Both the position numbers and the translations under genes were made by a program. From assembly GCA_964441025.1 (NCBI GenBank), contig CAYTXG010000012.1, positions 1-60,982 on the forward strand: a stretch of 60,982 nucleotides of DNA, in the 5' to 3' direction. Source of the stretch: JAAZIN01 sp964441025 (GTDB taxonomy: Bacteria > Bacillota > Dethiobacteria > DTU022). Positions 1-9,084 of this stretch are shown here, piece after piece (position 1 is the stretch's first letter; each line of letters opens with the position of its first letter). The notes below the pieces were generated by a model that did not search any database, was not told where the DNA came from, and saw only the letters and a list, made by a program, of their open reading frames with translations.

Positions 1-8
1 TGATATCA

Positions 9-623
9 GTGTTTTCACTCCTCATGCCGGCAAAAGATGTTTTCAGGCGGAACCGTAACTGGCTTATCCTGGCCGTCTCAATTTTCCTGACGGGCTCTCT
101 TCTCTCCTACCCCGGCCTGTTTTTGCAGGGGGGCTCTCTGCCCGGCGTTGAATCACAGCTCGGAGAGCTGCAGAAACTTGTTAATCTGATCATGAGCAGC
201 CCCCCCATTATCTCGACCATGATGATATTTTTGAATAATATGATTACCGTGGTTCAGATGCTCTTCCTGGGTGTCATCGCCGGCATCTCGCCGCTGGCCA
301 CCCTTTTTTTAAACGGCTATATCCTCGGCATCACCGCCGCATCATGCCGGGCCGCAGGATTTTCAGTCACCGCGATGATCCTGCTGGGCATCCTGCCCCA
401 CGGCATCTTCGAGCTCTCCGCTGTCTTTATCTGCGCTGCTTTGGGCCTGAAGCTGGGCTACCATTGCACCATCTCGCCCCTGCCGGATAAAACGCGCCTG
501 CAGAGTTTTAAATATATCTGGAAAGAGATTGTCTCCGTGATACCCCTGGTGGTGCTGCTGCTGTTCTGCGCCGCCCTCATTGAGATCTTCGTTACCCCCC
601 GTCTCATCGGCGGGGTCATCTAG
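9..623 (+). CDS. spoIIM: SpoIIM-like (DUF95) membrane protein, possibly 5' partial
   Basis: This is a 204-residue integral membrane protein with about five hydrophobic segments. The family core is visible: an FLNN motif near residue 74, then a glycine-rich stretch ending in NGYILG, then LPHGIFEL in the next helix. In Bacillus, SpoIIM works with SpoIID and SpoIIP at the septal membrane to drive peptidoglycan remodelling during forespore engulfment; related DUF95 proteins also occur outside sporulation. The start is uncertain. GTG at 9 and ATG at 24 are both in frame, and the frame stays open to the left window edge, so more N-terminal sequence may lie outside. It converges on coaBC, with the two stop codons overlapping. 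A sporulation role is inferred from family and host. Confidence 0.75.
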   Translation: MFSLLMPAKDVFRRNRNWLILAVSIFLTGSLLSYPGLFLQGGSLPGVESQLGELQKLVNLIMSSPPIISTMMIFLNNMITVVQMLFLGVIAGISPLATLFLNGYILGITAASCRAAGFSVTAMILLGILPHGIFELSAVFICAALGLKLGYHCTISPLPDKTRLQSFKYIWKEIVSVIPLVVLLLFCAALIEIFVTPRLIGGVI

Positions 624-1813
624 CCCGGGGCGGCCTCCCCGGCCAACAAGGGGCGAAGGCGGTCCAGAATACAGTGGGCCAGCTTGTCTTTCTCCATGAG
701 CGGCAGCTCCTCAGACCTGCCCTCTCTGTCAATGAGGCAAACCTGATTTGTCGGGACGGCAAAGCCGGCGCCGGGGACGGTGAGATCATTGACCACGATG
801 AGATCCAGATTCTTTTGCTGCAGCTTTTTCCGGGCGCTCTCCCCAACCCGCTCCGTCTCCATGGCAAAACCGACCAGGATCCGCCTCCCCTTGCGGCGGC
901 CCAGCTCCTGCAAAATATCGGGATTGGGCTGCAGCTCCAGAGTGATCCCCCCGCCGGATTTTTTCAGCTTCTGTTCCGCCTCCACGGCGGGGCGGTAATC
1001 GGCCACCGCGGCAGCCTTTACCACGAGAGTGCATTGATCAAAGTGATCCCTGACCGCTTCATACATCTCCCGGGCCGTGGTCACCGGCACAAAGCAGGCC
1101 CCGGCGGGGCTGCACAGGGCGGTGGGCCCGCTGATCAGAACAACCTCCGCACCCCTCTCGAGCAAGGCGCGGGCCATGGCGTAGCCCATCAGCCCGGTGG
1201 AGCGGTTGCTGATGAAGCGGACGGGATCAAGAGGCTCCCGCGTAGGACCTGCCGTTACCAGGGCGCGAACACCGCTGAAATCTTTCTCTCGCAGCGCCGC
1301 CGCCACAAAAGCAGCGATCTGCTCCGGTTCGGGCATCCTTCCCTTGCCCGGAGTGCCGCAGGCCAGCTCCCCGGCGGCCGGCTCCATGATCCGGCAGCCC
1401 TGCTCCCGCAGCCGGCCCAGGTTGGCCTGAACGGCGGGGTGCCCATACATCTGATCATTCATCGACGGGACCAGGATTGCCGGGCACCGCGCCGCCAGGT
1501 ACACCGTTGTTAAAAGGTTGTCCGCAATGCCCGCAGCCATCTTGCCCAGCGTGTTGGCGGTAGCAGGGGCGATGACCAGCGCTGACGCCGCCGCGGCCAG
1601 CTCCACGTGACGCACCTTTTCATCACCGGAAGCCTGGAATTGATCGATGAGCGCCGGACGCCCGGTAAGGGTCCGGAAGGTGAGCGGGCTGATAAAACGG
1701 GCCGCCGCCGGGGTCATGATCACCTGGACCTTTTTTCCGCCCCGCACAAAAATCCTGGCCAGCTCCGCAGATTTATAGGCGGCAATGCCTCCGGTAACCC
1801 CCAGCAGGTACAT
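620..1813 (-). CDS. coaBC: Bifunctional phosphopantothenoylcysteine decarboxylase/synthetase
   Basis: CoaBC makes 4'-phosphopantetheine for coenzyme A: the C-terminal CoaB half joins cysteine to phosphopantothenate using CTP, and the N-terminal FMN-dependent CoaC half decarboxylates the product. The flavoprotein fold begins directly with GVTGGIAAYK. His69 in VRHVELA, the PSMND motif near 119 and Cys152 in ACGTPGKGRM match the known CoaC active-site elements. The synthetase half starts near residue 180 and carries AAVADYRP. The ORF is open further upstream, but ATG at 1813 is preferred because a GGGAG ribosome site precedes it and the domain begins there. It ends the yicC-remA-gmk-rpoZ-coaBC operon. 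priA, which follows coaBC in Bacillus, is not seen here. Confidence 0.95.
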   Translation of the reverse strand: MYLLGVTGGIAAYKSAELARIFVRGGKKVQVIMTPAAARFISPLTFRTLTGRPALIDQFQASGDEKVRHVELAAAASALVIAPATANTLGKMAAGIADNLLTTVYLAARCPAILVPSMNDQMYGHPAVQANLGRLREQGCRIMEPAAGELACGTPGKGRMPEPEQIAAFVAAALREKDFSGVRALVTAGPTREPLDPVRFISNRSTGLMGYAMARALLERGAEVVLISGPTALCSPAGACFVPVTTAREMYEAVRDHFDQCTLVVKAAAVADYRPAVEAEQKLKKSGGGITLELQPNPDILQELGRRKGRRILVGFAMETERVGESARKKLQQKNLDLIVVNDLTVPGAGFAVPTNQVCLIDREGRSEELPLMEKDKLAHCILDRLRPLLAGEAAPG

Positions 1814-1829
1814 ATTTAAACAGCTCCCT

Positions 1830-2048
1830 TTAGTTGTTGCTGCTGCGGCTACTGCATGACGGCCGCTCGATCTCGATCTTACCCGAACCGATCTCATTAA
1901 GGGCCACGGTAACCTCCTTGCGGGAGTCGCATTCAATGGCCGGCCTGGCCCCGTTGCGCAGCTGACGCCCCCGCTTCGCGGCGGCGATGACCAGGGTGTA
2001 CTTGCTATCCACCTGCTGCAGCAGTTGATCTATTGAGGGATAGATCAC
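1830..2048 (-). CDS. rpoZ: RNA polymerase omega subunit
   Basis: This 72-residue protein matches the omega subunit, which helps assemble RNA polymerase by chaperoning beta prime. The N-terminal pattern IYPSIDQLLQQVDSKYTLV and the following AAKRGRQL are the conserved omega core. The C-terminus is short, as is usual in Firmicutes. Translation starts at GTG 2048, which overlaps the gmk stop in a GTGA arrangement, so the two genes are probably translationally coupled. coaBC follows after 16 bases. The order gmk-rpoZ-coaBC is the same as in Bacillus. Confidence 0.93.
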   Translation of the reverse strand: MIYPSIDQLLQQVDSKYTLVIAAAKRGRQLRNGARPAIECDSRKEVTVALNEIGSGKIEIERPSCSSRSSNN

Positions 2049-2656
2049 TTTCCTCCTTCACCTCCCCAGCCCGGCGGTTTTGCACCGCGGCTGACCCTGC
2101 ATTTTTCAGCTTTCATGATCGCGCAGATGGAGACAGCCGTCTCCTCCATACAATCATTTACCACCAGGTAGTCATAATGATGGTAGGCGGCAAGCTCTTG
2201 CTTCGCCGCCTCCAGGCGCAGAGCCATGTGGGCCGCGTCTTCAGTGGCGCGCCCGGCAATACGCTCATAAAGGGCCTTCATCGAGGGGGGCGCCATAAAT
2301 ATAAGGACCGCTCCGGCCATCCTGCGCCGGACCTGCAGGGCGCCCTGCACATCTATTTCCAGCAGAACATCCTTCCCCTGCGCCAGGTTCTCTTCCACCC
2401 CTTGCTTGAGGGTTCCGTAGTAATGGCCGTACACAACAGCCCACTCCAAAAAAGCATCCCGGGAGATCAGCTCCTGAAAGCGATCCTGGGTGGTGAAGTC
2501 ATAATCCCGCCCCAGCTTCTCTGCGGGGCGGGGCCGGCGGGTGGTCAAAGATACCGATATTTGCAGGGAGGAGCGACAGGCGAGAAGCCGTTCGCAGATA
2601 ACCCCTTTTCCTACGCCTGAAGGGCCGGAAAGTACAAAAAGCTGCCCTGCGGCCAT
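2045..2656 (-). CDS. gmk: Guanylate kinase
   Basis: Guanylate kinase phosphorylates GMP to GDP with ATP, a required step for GTP and dGTP supply that also feeds (p)ppGpp metabolism. The P-loop GPSGVGKG lies at residues 11-18, TTRRPRPAE forms part of the GMP-binding region, and DVQGALQVRRRM follows as in the family. At 203 residues it has the usual length. ATG 2656 has a GGAGG ribosome site seven bases upstream. The C-terminus ends in a Gly-rich tail that overlaps the rpoZ start. Confidence 0.96.
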   Translation of the reverse strand: MAAGQLFVLSGPSGVGKGVICERLLACRSSLQISVSLTTRRPRPAEKLGRDYDFTTQDRFQELISRDAFLEWAVVYGHYYGTLKQGVEENLAQGKDVLLEIDVQGALQVRRRMAGAVLIFMAPPSMKALYERIAGRATEDAAHMALRLEAAKQELAAYHHYDYLVVNDCMEETAVSICAIMKAEKCRVSRGAKPPGWGGEGGK

Positions 2657-2681
2657 TGATCAGCCTCCTGGAACAAAGTGA

Positions 2682-2948
2682 TTAGCTGCCCTCTTCACTT
2701 GATTCGGCGCGGGCTTGCAGGCGGTGCCGTACCGTCTCCGGCTGCACCGCTGAAAGGATCACGTGGTTGCTGTCGGCGACGATTACGGCCCGGGTGCGGC
2801 GCCCGTATGTAGCATCAATCAGGCTTCCCCTGTCCCTGGCCTCGTTGATCAGCCTTTTGATGGGCGCCGATTCGGGGCTAACGATGGCAACAATCCGCCC
2901 CGCCGATACTATATTCCCGAATCCAATGTTAATCAGCCTGGTGGACAC
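2682..2948 (-). CDS. remA: RemA-family (DUF370) regulatory protein
   Basis: This 88-residue protein belongs to the RemA/YlzA family. In Bacillus subtilis RemA is a DNA-binding activator of biofilm matrix and osmoprotection genes that forms ring-like oligomers. The conserved opening with IGFGNIVSAGRIVAIVSPES, followed by DRGSLIDATYGRRTRAVI, is diagnostic. The start is GTG 2948 with a GAGG site upstream. It lies between yicC and gmk, exactly as in Bacillus. Whether it regulates matrix genes in this organism cannot be told from the window. Confidence 0.9.
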   Translation of the reverse strand: MSTRLINIGFGNIVSAGRIVAIVSPESAPIKRLINEARDRGSLIDATYGRRTRAVIVADSNHVILSAVQPETVRHRLQARAESSEEGS

Positions 2949-2977
2949 TTTTACTATACCTCTTTTCTACTTATTCT

Positions 2978-3859
2978 TTACTCGATATTCTGAATCTGCT
3001 CCCGTATTTTCTCCAGTTCTGTTTTCATCCCCACCACCAGGGCGGCGATCCGGTAATCCTGCGACTTGGCCCCTGCGGTGTTGATCTCGCGGAAGAGCTC
3101 CTGGGCCATAAAATCAAGGCGGCGGCCAGCGGGGCCTGTGCCGAGCAGGGTTCCGCCGAAGGCCTCAAGATGGCTCTTCATTCTTACTATCTCCTCATGA
3201 ATATCCGCCCGCTCGGCCATGATGGCGCATTCCATCAAAATTCTGCTCTCATCAAAATGCGCCCCCAGCATCTCTGCAAGCTTTTTTTCCAGGTGCCGCT
3301 TCTGCTCCTCCAGGACCGAAGGAGCAAGCGCAGCCAGCTCCTCCACCAGCGAACGAATCTGTTCCAGCCGCATCTCCAGATCCCTTGAAAGGTTGGCTCC
3401 CTCTTCATTCCGGTGATCAACCAGGCTCTCCAGCGCCTCCTGCAGCGCCTCCTGCAAGACAGGCCAGAGACTCTCCTCGCCGGGGGCGGCGCCTGTTTCC
3501 TGCAGGACCCCGGGCAGCTGGAGCAGCTCTCCCGCTGTGATGCCCGTGGGCAGCCCTAAACGTTCCGACAGCCCCTCCAGGACCCGGTAATAGGCAATGA
3601 CAAGCCCCTCATTGACGGTAACAACCTCTTCCTCTTCGCCCTCCGGAGACAGGTTCAGGGCAATGTGCAGCTCCACCCGCCCCCGCCTGATCTCCTTTTT
3701 AAGCAGGCTGCGGATGCGCTCCTCCAAAAAATACAGCTCCCGGGGAACGCGCAGGAAAAAGTCTGCATAGCGGTGATTGACAGAGCGCAACTCAACAGTA
3801 ACTCCAAAATTTGTCCCGGAGCAGCTTCCGCGGCCGTACCCGGTCATGCTTCTGATCAA
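2978..3859 (-). CDS. yicC: YicC/YloC-family endoribonuclease
   Basis: A YicC/YloC-type protein. In Escherichia coli YicC is linked to RNA turnover, and family members are reported as endoribonucleases. The N-terminal signature SMTGYGRG and the ELRSVNHRY motif are clear. Near the C-terminus, REINTAGAKSQD is the expected conserved block (family form NTxxSKS). The ORF extends to 3913, but the extra N-terminus looks non-conserved. TTG 3859 gives the usual Leu-Ile-Arg-Ser-Met opening and has a GAGG site about 11 bases upstream, so it is preferred; ATG 3847 is the alternative. remA follows after a short gap. Confidence 0.88.
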   Translation of the reverse strand: MIRSMTGYGRGSCSGTNFGVTVELRSVNHRYADFFLRVPRELYFLEERIRSLLKKEIRRGRVELHIALNLSPEGEEEEVVTVNEGLVIAYYRVLEGLSERLGLPTGITAGELLQLPGVLQETGAAPGEESLWPVLQEALQEALESLVDHRNEEGANLSRDLEMRLEQIRSLVEELAALAPSVLEEQKRHLEKKLAEMLGAHFDESRILMECAIMAERADIHEEIVRMKSHLEAFGGTLLGTGPAGRRLDFMAQELFREINTAGAKSQDYRIAALVVGMKTELEKIREQIQNIE

Positions 3860-4020
3860 TGCGACTGAGACCTCTTTTCCGCCTGTTGGGCAGCCGGCGC
3901 CGCCGGCGCCCATCTATGCATCCCCCCGCCGCAGAAAAACCGCCGGCTCCGGTCTGGAGCAAGGGGGGAAATCATTCCAGTTACCTGTCTATGTTATATT
4001 AACACCTGGGAAAGGCGAAC

Positions 4021-6747
4021 TCAAGAGCATTTAGAGGCGGCAGATCTTTTTTTCCCGGGAAATCCGCTTTTTACGATTGTGAAAAGAAGATCTGCCAGGG
4101 CCGGCAGAAAGGCTGCGCCGGCAGCGGCGGCCCACTCTCCCACAGAAAGGGGCACAGTGCCGAATATGGAGGAGAGAAGAGGGTGGTGAATTACAACAAC
4201 CATCAGCATACAGGAGGAAAGCACAGCTCCGTCGAGCAGGAGATTGCGGCGGCTCCGCCTGGAAAAAGGGGCCTCTTCGCTGCGGCAGTCATAGACATAG
4301 ACCAGCTGGGCCAGGATCAGAGTGGCAAATGCGATGGTCTGCGCCTTTGCCGCCGCCTCCCCGGAGTTCAGGGCGAATCCGAAAAGCGATACTGTGACCG
4401 TGCCGATGGCGATGCCGCGCAGCAGCAGTTTGCCCCACAGGCCGCGGCTGAAAAGCCCCTCGCCGCGGCGGCGGGGTGGCATCTCCATGAGCTCCTCTTC
4501 AGGGGGATCCACGCCCAGCGCCAGGGCGGGAAGGCCGTCGGTGACCAGGTTGATCCATAAAATCTGTATGGGCCGCAGGGGCAGCGGCAGCCCGCTGAGA
4601 ATGGCCAGAAACATGGTCAGCACCTCCCCTGTATTGCAGCCCAGCATGAAGCGGATAAACTTGCGGATATTGCCGTAAATGCTGCGCCCCTCCTCCACCG
4701 CCGCCACGATAGTGCTGAAATTATCATCTGCCAGGACCAGCGAAGCGGCTTCCCGGGTCACATCCGTTCCCGTCTGCCCCATGGCAATGCCGATATCTGC
4801 CTCTTTGACCGCCGGAGCATCGTTGATCCCGTCTCCGGTCATGGCCACCACCTCGCCGCGCTGTTTGAGGGCGCGGACGATGCGCAGCTTGTGCAGGGGG
4901 CTGACGCGGGCAAAGACCTGCACCCGGCCGATGATCTGGCGCAGCCGGGTGTCGTCCAGGGCATTGAGTTCCTCGCCGAGCATCACTGTGCCGCCCGGGC
5001 GCAGGATCTCCAGGCGGCGGGCAACAGCCTCGGCGGTGGAGCGGTGATCGCCGGTGATCATGACCACCCTGATGCCCGCCCGGCGGCAGAGGCGTATGGC
5101 CGGCAGCGCTTCGGGACGGGGCGGATCTTCGAGCCCGAAGAGACCGGCCCAGACCAGATCCCTTTCCATCTCCTCCGGATCAGCCGCTGAAAGATCCCCG
5201 GGCGCCGCGCTGCAACCCGGCAGCGCCTCTCCCGGGAGGAGTTCCCGGAAAGCCACCGCCAGGGGGCGCAGAGCCAGCCCGGCCATGATCTCCAGCTGGG
5301 ACAGCAGTTCCCGCCTTTTTAACGCGCTTAACGGCATAACCCTGCCCTTTTCGGAATGGTAGTAGCGGCATCGTTCGAGCACGATTTCCGGAGCCCCTTT
5401 GAGCAGCAGACAGCGGCGGCGGCCGCCCCGGATTATGCTCATCATCTTCCGCTCCGGCGAGAAGGGATGCTCCCTCTCCCGGAGGCGTGGATTGGGGTTG
5501 ATCCCGGCTGCAGCCGCGGCTTCGAGGAGGGCGGCTTCGGTGGGATCGCCTTTAAAGGAGCCGCCCTCGCGATAGGCATTGTTGCACTCCGCCGCAATTA
5601 AAAGGGAGAAGCGGAAATCCCCGCCCGAATGGAGCGGCGCCTTATCCCAGCCCTCCCCCCCCTCTTTTTTAACCGCGAATTTCCCGGCCTCGAATTTGAA
5701 AAGGCGGCCGCCGGTGAAAATGCGATTTACGCTCATTTTATTCTCTGTTAGCGTTCCCGTTTTGTCGGAACAGATCACGGTGGCTGAGCCCAGCGTCTCC
5801 ACCGCGGGCAGCCGGCGGACAATAGCCCGCCGGCGGATCATCCGCTGCACCCCCAGGGCCAGGGAGAGGGTGACAATGGCCGGCAGCCCTTCGGGAATGG
5901 CGGCGACAGCCAGGCTCACGCCGGCCATGAACATGGCGTAGGGTGGTTCGCCGCGGATCACTCCCAGCAGGGTCATCCCCAGGCAGACCGCCAGGCAGGC
6001 CCAGACCAGGACCCTCCCCAGGCGGGCCAGCCGTGCCTGCAGAGGGGTGGCCCCGGGCTCCGCTACTTTGATCATGTGAGCGATCCGCCCGATCTCTGTT
6101 TGCATTCCCGTGGCCACTGCTATGCCCCCTCCCCGCCCGGCCAGCACTCCGGTACCGCTGAAAGCCATGTTCCAGGCATCACCGGGAGAGGCTGGAGTGC
6201 GGGAGAGTTTGCCTGACCTTTTGAAAATTGCAGCCGACTCCCCTGTCAGGGGCGCCTCGTTTATCGTCAGCGACACCGTGTCGAAGAGCCGCAGGTCGGC
6301 GCAGACCCGGTCCCCGGCCTCGAGAAAAACCAGATCGCCGGGAACCACCCCGGCGGCGGGGATGATCTGCAGCCGGTTGTCCCGCATCACCCTGGCCCGC
6401 GGGGCGGTCAACTTTTGCAGGGCTTCCAGGGATCGCTCGGCGCGGTATTCCTGGACCAGGCCGAGAACAGCATTGAGCAGGACTATTACCAGGATGGTCA
6501 GGGCATCCGTAATCTCCCCCAATATGGCCGCCAGCAGGGTGGCGCCCAGCAGGATCAGCACCATGAAATCCTTAAACTGGTTTAGAAAAAGCAGCGGCAA
6601 CGAGACAGGCTCAGCCGCGGCCAGCATGTTTTTGCCCCAGCGGCGGCGCCTCAGCTCAGCCTCCTCCTCTGTTAATCCCCTTCCTCGATCTGAACCCAGC
6701 CGGCTGAAAACCTCGCCGGCGCTCAAGCTGGTCCACTGAGAAAACAC
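4021..6747 (-). CDS. Cation-transporting P-type ATPase, Ca2+ (PMCA/SERCA-like)
   Basis: A complete P2-type ATPase of 908 residues that exports a cation, most likely Ca2+, across the cytoplasmic membrane. It has an N-terminal cation-ATPase domain, membrane helices near 55-105, the actuator motif LTGES near 170, PEGLPAIVT in the ion-binding helix near 295, the phosphorylated Asp328 in DKTGTLT, TGDGINDAP near 630 and about six C-terminal helices. Its place between rqcH and yicC corresponds to yloB of Bacillus, a Ca2+ ATPase. The start is GTG 6747 with an AAAGGGGG site six bases upstream. The ion is inferred from family and synteny; Mn2+ or another divalent ion is possible. Confidence 0.92.
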   Translation of the reverse strand: MFSQWTSLSAGEVFSRLGSDRGRGLTEEEAELRRRRWGKNMLAAAEPVSLPLLFLNQFKDFMVLILLGATLLAAILGEITDALTILVIVLLNAVLGLVQEYRAERSLEALQKLTAPRARVMRDNRLQIIPAAGVVPGDLVFLEAGDRVCADLRLFDTVSLTINEAPLTGESAAIFKRSGKLSRTPASPGDAWNMAFSGTGVLAGRGGGIAVATGMQTEIGRIAHMIKVAEPGATPLQARLARLGRVLVWACLAVCLGMTLLGVIRGEPPYAMFMAGVSLAVAAIPEGLPAIVTLSLALGVQRMIRRRAIVRRLPAVETLGSATVICSDKTGTLTENKMSVNRIFTGGRLFKFEAGKFAVKKEGGEGWDKAPLHSGGDFRFSLLIAAECNNAYREGGSFKGDPTEAALLEAAAAAGINPNPRLREREHPFSPERKMMSIIRGGRRRCLLLKGAPEIVLERCRYYHSEKGRVMPLSALKRRELLSQLEIMAGLALRPLAVAFRELLPGEALPGCSAAPGDLSAADPEEMERDLVWAGLFGLEDPPRPEALPAIRLCRRAGIRVVMITGDHRSTAEAVARRLEILRPGGTVMLGEELNALDDTRLRQIIGRVQVFARVSPLHKLRIVRALKQRGEVVAMTGDGINDAPAVKEADIGIAMGQTGTDVTREAASLVLADDNFSTIVAAVEEGRSIYGNIRKFIRFMLGCNTGEVLTMFLAILSGLPLPLRPIQILWINLVTDGLPALALGVDPPEEELMEMPPRRRGEGLFSRGLWGKLLLRGIAIGTVTVSLFGFALNSGEAAAKAQTIAFATLILAQLVYVYDCRSEEAPFSRRSRRNLLLDGAVLSSCMLMVVVIHHPLLSSIFGTVPLSVGEWAAAAGAAFLPALADLLFTIVKSGFPGKKRSAASKCS

Positions 6748-6874
6748 AGCAAACCCCCTTTGCCATTGAATTACTCTTAATTGATATGCCCCCGGGAGCG
6801 TGCTGATGACTTGTTCGGGCTGTCCGCTGTTTACGCATTTGTAACTGCAAAAACCGCTTCCAATTTCCTGAAGC

Positions 6875-6902
6875 TTGTGCTAATTGCGAGGGGGTGTATA
6901 CT
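6875..6902 (+). promoter_or_regulatory. Sigma-A type promoter for rqcH
   Basis: TTGTGC at 6875-6880 and TATACT at 6897-6902 are separated by 16 bases. A start site near 6909 would leave a short leader with an AGGGAGG ribosome site at 6918-6924. It lies in the divergent gap between the P-type ATPase and rqcH. Confidence 0.55.
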
Positions 6903-6933
6903 GTAGGCAAAGAGTTTAGGGAGGCCCTTGGCG

Positions 6934-8694
6934 ATGAGCTATGATACCCTGACGATGACAGCGGTGGCTGAAGAGCTTCAGGATCTGACGGGAGCGCGGG
7001 TTCAACGGGTGATCCAACCCCGCCGCGAAGAGATCATCCTCTCCCTTTATCATGCCGGGAAGGAATGCGGCCTGCTGCTCTCCGCCCATCCCCACCGCGC
7101 CAGGGTCCACCTGACCCTGCGCCGCTACCCCCTTCCGGAGCAGCCCCCTCCCTTCTGCATGCTTCTGCGAAAGTACCTTACCGGTGCTCGCATCTTGAGC
7201 ATTACCCAGCCCCGCCTGGAGCGGGTGCTCGCGCTGCATTTCGAGGCCCACGAGGGGATGCCGGCGGTTAAACTCATCGCCGAGATCATGGGGCGGCGCA
7301 GCAATATTGTACTGGTCAGCGAAGCGGGCACAATCCTGGGAGCGCTCAAAATCGCCACCGCGGAGCAGAATCCGCGGCGGGCGGTGCTTCCGGGGCTGCC
7401 TTACCTGGAGCCGCCCCCGCAGTCCAAACTGGATCCGCAGGCGGATGCGGAGGCGCTGGCCGCGGCGGTGCTGCCGCTGCTGGCAAAGGGGAACCGCCCG
7501 GAGGAGGCGCTGCTGAAATCTGTCCGGGCTGTAAGCCCCCTTCTGGCCCGCGAGCTGATCCATCGCAGCGGCTGGGATGAGAGCGCCCCCCGGGGCTCCA
7601 TCGGGCGGCTCAGCAGTGAAATGATCAAAATTTTTGGCGGAGGAGGCGCCCGGGAGGCCTGCCTGTTCCCCGATCTGAAGCTGTACGCCCCGTACAGGCC
7701 GGTCCACCTTCAGGACAGGAGACTTCAGCTTTTTCCGCAGATGAATGCACTGCTGGAACGCTTTTATGAGCAGCTGGAAGAGGATGAAGAGAGGCGGATC
7801 CTGCAGGGGCAGCTCTGCTCAAGGGTTAACCGCCGCAGTTCGCGGCTGTTGCAGAAGCTGGAGGAGACAGAGAAGCAGCTGCGGCGGGCGGATGAGGCGG
7901 ACCACTACCGCGTTTACGGCGAGACGCTGCTCACGTACGGCGCCACCGTAAACAGGGGCTCCGCAGAGGCAACGCTTCCTCATCTTTACCGGCCTGAAGA
8001 AACAATTGACATTCCCCTTGATCCCTCTCTTGACGCCCTGGGCAATGCGCGTCACTATTTCCGGATTTACCGGAAAATAAGCAACAGCAGAAAACACCTT
8101 CAGAAACAGATCCGCAAGCTGCGGCAGGAGCTGGCATACTGCGAAGAGCTGCTCTACGCCACAGAACAGGGCCGCGGCGCCTCGCTTGAGGAGATCCGCG
8201 ATGAACTGGTGGAAGCGGGATACATGAAAGCCCCCTGCAGGAAGAGTGCGAGCCGGAAAAAACGCAGCCGGGAAAAACCGCAGCCCCTTTCCTATCTTGC
8301 CTCCTCGGGCAACATGATCCTGGTGGGCCGGAACAACAGGCAAAATGATTATCTCACCTTCAAGGCGGCGGGCAGGCGCGACACCTGGCTCCATGCGCAG
8401 CGGTTGCCCGGCAGCCATGTGATCATTAAAGAAGCCGGTGCCGGACCGCCTGCAGACAGCGATCTTCTGGAGGCGGCGCTGCTGGCGGCATATTACAGCC
8501 GGGGCCGGGATCTGCCCGCCGTGGCGGTGGACTACACCGAGGTGCGCCACGTGAAGCGAGCCCCGGGCGGCAGGCCGGGATTTGTGCTGTACGAACCTTT
8601 CAAAACCATCATCGTGAACCCGCAGGAAGAGGAACTGAGACGCCTTCTGGAGCAGCACAGCTCCACTCCTCCAAATAATCCAGAATACGGTTAG
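6934..8694 (+). CDS. rqcH: Ribosome quality control protein RqcH (NFACT family)
   Basis: RqcH (formerly annotated as fibronectin-binding protein A) binds obstructed 50S subunits and directs alanine tailing of stalled nascent chains for degradation. The N-terminal NFACT-N domain begins with YDTLTMTAVAEEL and includes the HPHRARVHLT segment. A coiled-coil region near 270-420 is followed by the NFACT-R domain, whose D-x-W-x-H motif (DTWLH) lies near residue 483, with EVRHVKRA near 550. The ORF is open from TTG 6928, but ATG 6934 has better spacing from the AGGGAGG site. The 586-residue length is typical. It is one of only three plus-strand genes here, diverging from the ATPase as a separate unit. 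Confidence 0.92.
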   Translation: MSYDTLTMTAVAEELQDLTGARVQRVIQPRREEIILSLYHAGKECGLLLSAHPHRARVHLTLRRYPLPEQPPPFCMLLRKYLTGARILSITQPRLERVLALHFEAHEGMPAVKLIAEIMGRRSNIVLVSEAGTILGALKIATAEQNPRRAVLPGLPYLEPPPQSKLDPQADAEALAAAVLPLLAKGNRPEEALLKSVRAVSPLLARELIHRSGWDESAPRGSIGRLSSEMIKIFGGGGAREACLFPDLKLYAPYRPVHLQDRRLQLFPQMNALLERFYEQLEEDEERRILQGQLCSRVNRRSSRLLQKLEETEKQLRRADEADHYRVYGETLLTYGATVNRGSAEATLPHLYRPEETIDIPLDPSLDALGNARHYFRIYRKISNSRKHLQKQIRKLRQELAYCEELLYATEQGRGASLEEIRDELVEAGYMKAPCRKSASRKKRSREKPQPLSYLASSGNMILVGRNNRQNDYLTFKAAGRRDTWLHAQRLPGSHVIIKEAGAGPPADSDLLEAALLAAYYSRGRDLPAVAVDYTEVRHVKRAPGGRPGFVLYEPFKTIIVNPQEEELRRLLEQHSSTPPNNPEYG

Positions 8695-8764
8695 CGGGCA
8701 TGTCCATCCCAGCTGTCGCCCGCAGAAATCTCTGTAGTTATACTGAAACCGTCATGTCTGTGTT

Positions 8765-8968
8765 TTAATTGGACTTTTTTATATTTGCCGAAAGCGCGTT
8801 CTGATCAACCTGCTTCAGAAACCCTCTATGCACCTTTTGATAGATCAACGACTTGAGTGCAGGGAGAAAAAAGATAATCATCAGAACAAATATCAGGACT
8901 GAAAAACCCGAAATTATTTTTAAGTTTTTCCCCCATCTCCCCTTCTGCGGCCCGACATCTGCCTGCAC
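8765..8968 (-). CDS. Doubtful small membrane ORF
   Basis: An open frame of 67 codons with one clear hydrophobic segment near residues 18-40 followed by a basic tail ending in Asn-Ile-Lys-Lys-Ser-Asn. The only start in this frame is GTG 8968. A purine-rich run directly abuts it, which is too close for a normal ribosome site. The frame stays open upstream to a TAA near 9061, with cysteine-rich coding but no accepted start, so this may be the end of a decayed gene. I recognise no family. Nothing else was identified in 8695-9084, between rqcH and rluD, which converge on it. Confidence 0.25.
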   Translation of the reverse strand: MQADVGPQKGRWGKNLKIISGFSVLIFVLMIIFFLPALKSLIYQKVHRGFLKQVDQNALSANIKKSN

Positions 8969-9084
8969 CCCCTTACCATTAGCGCCGCCCTGTTTAACCG
9001 TTCTTCTAGCAGCCTGTTTTATGCAACAATCCTGCCTGCCCCCGCAATCCCCAAATATTTAAACCGGCCGGGTCTGTAAATTAA

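Noticed and set aside
6916..8658. Minus-strand ORFs of 263 and 279 codons (6916-7707 and 7819-8658)
   Set aside because: Antisense to rqcH, rich in Gln, Arg and Gly as expected for shadow frames.
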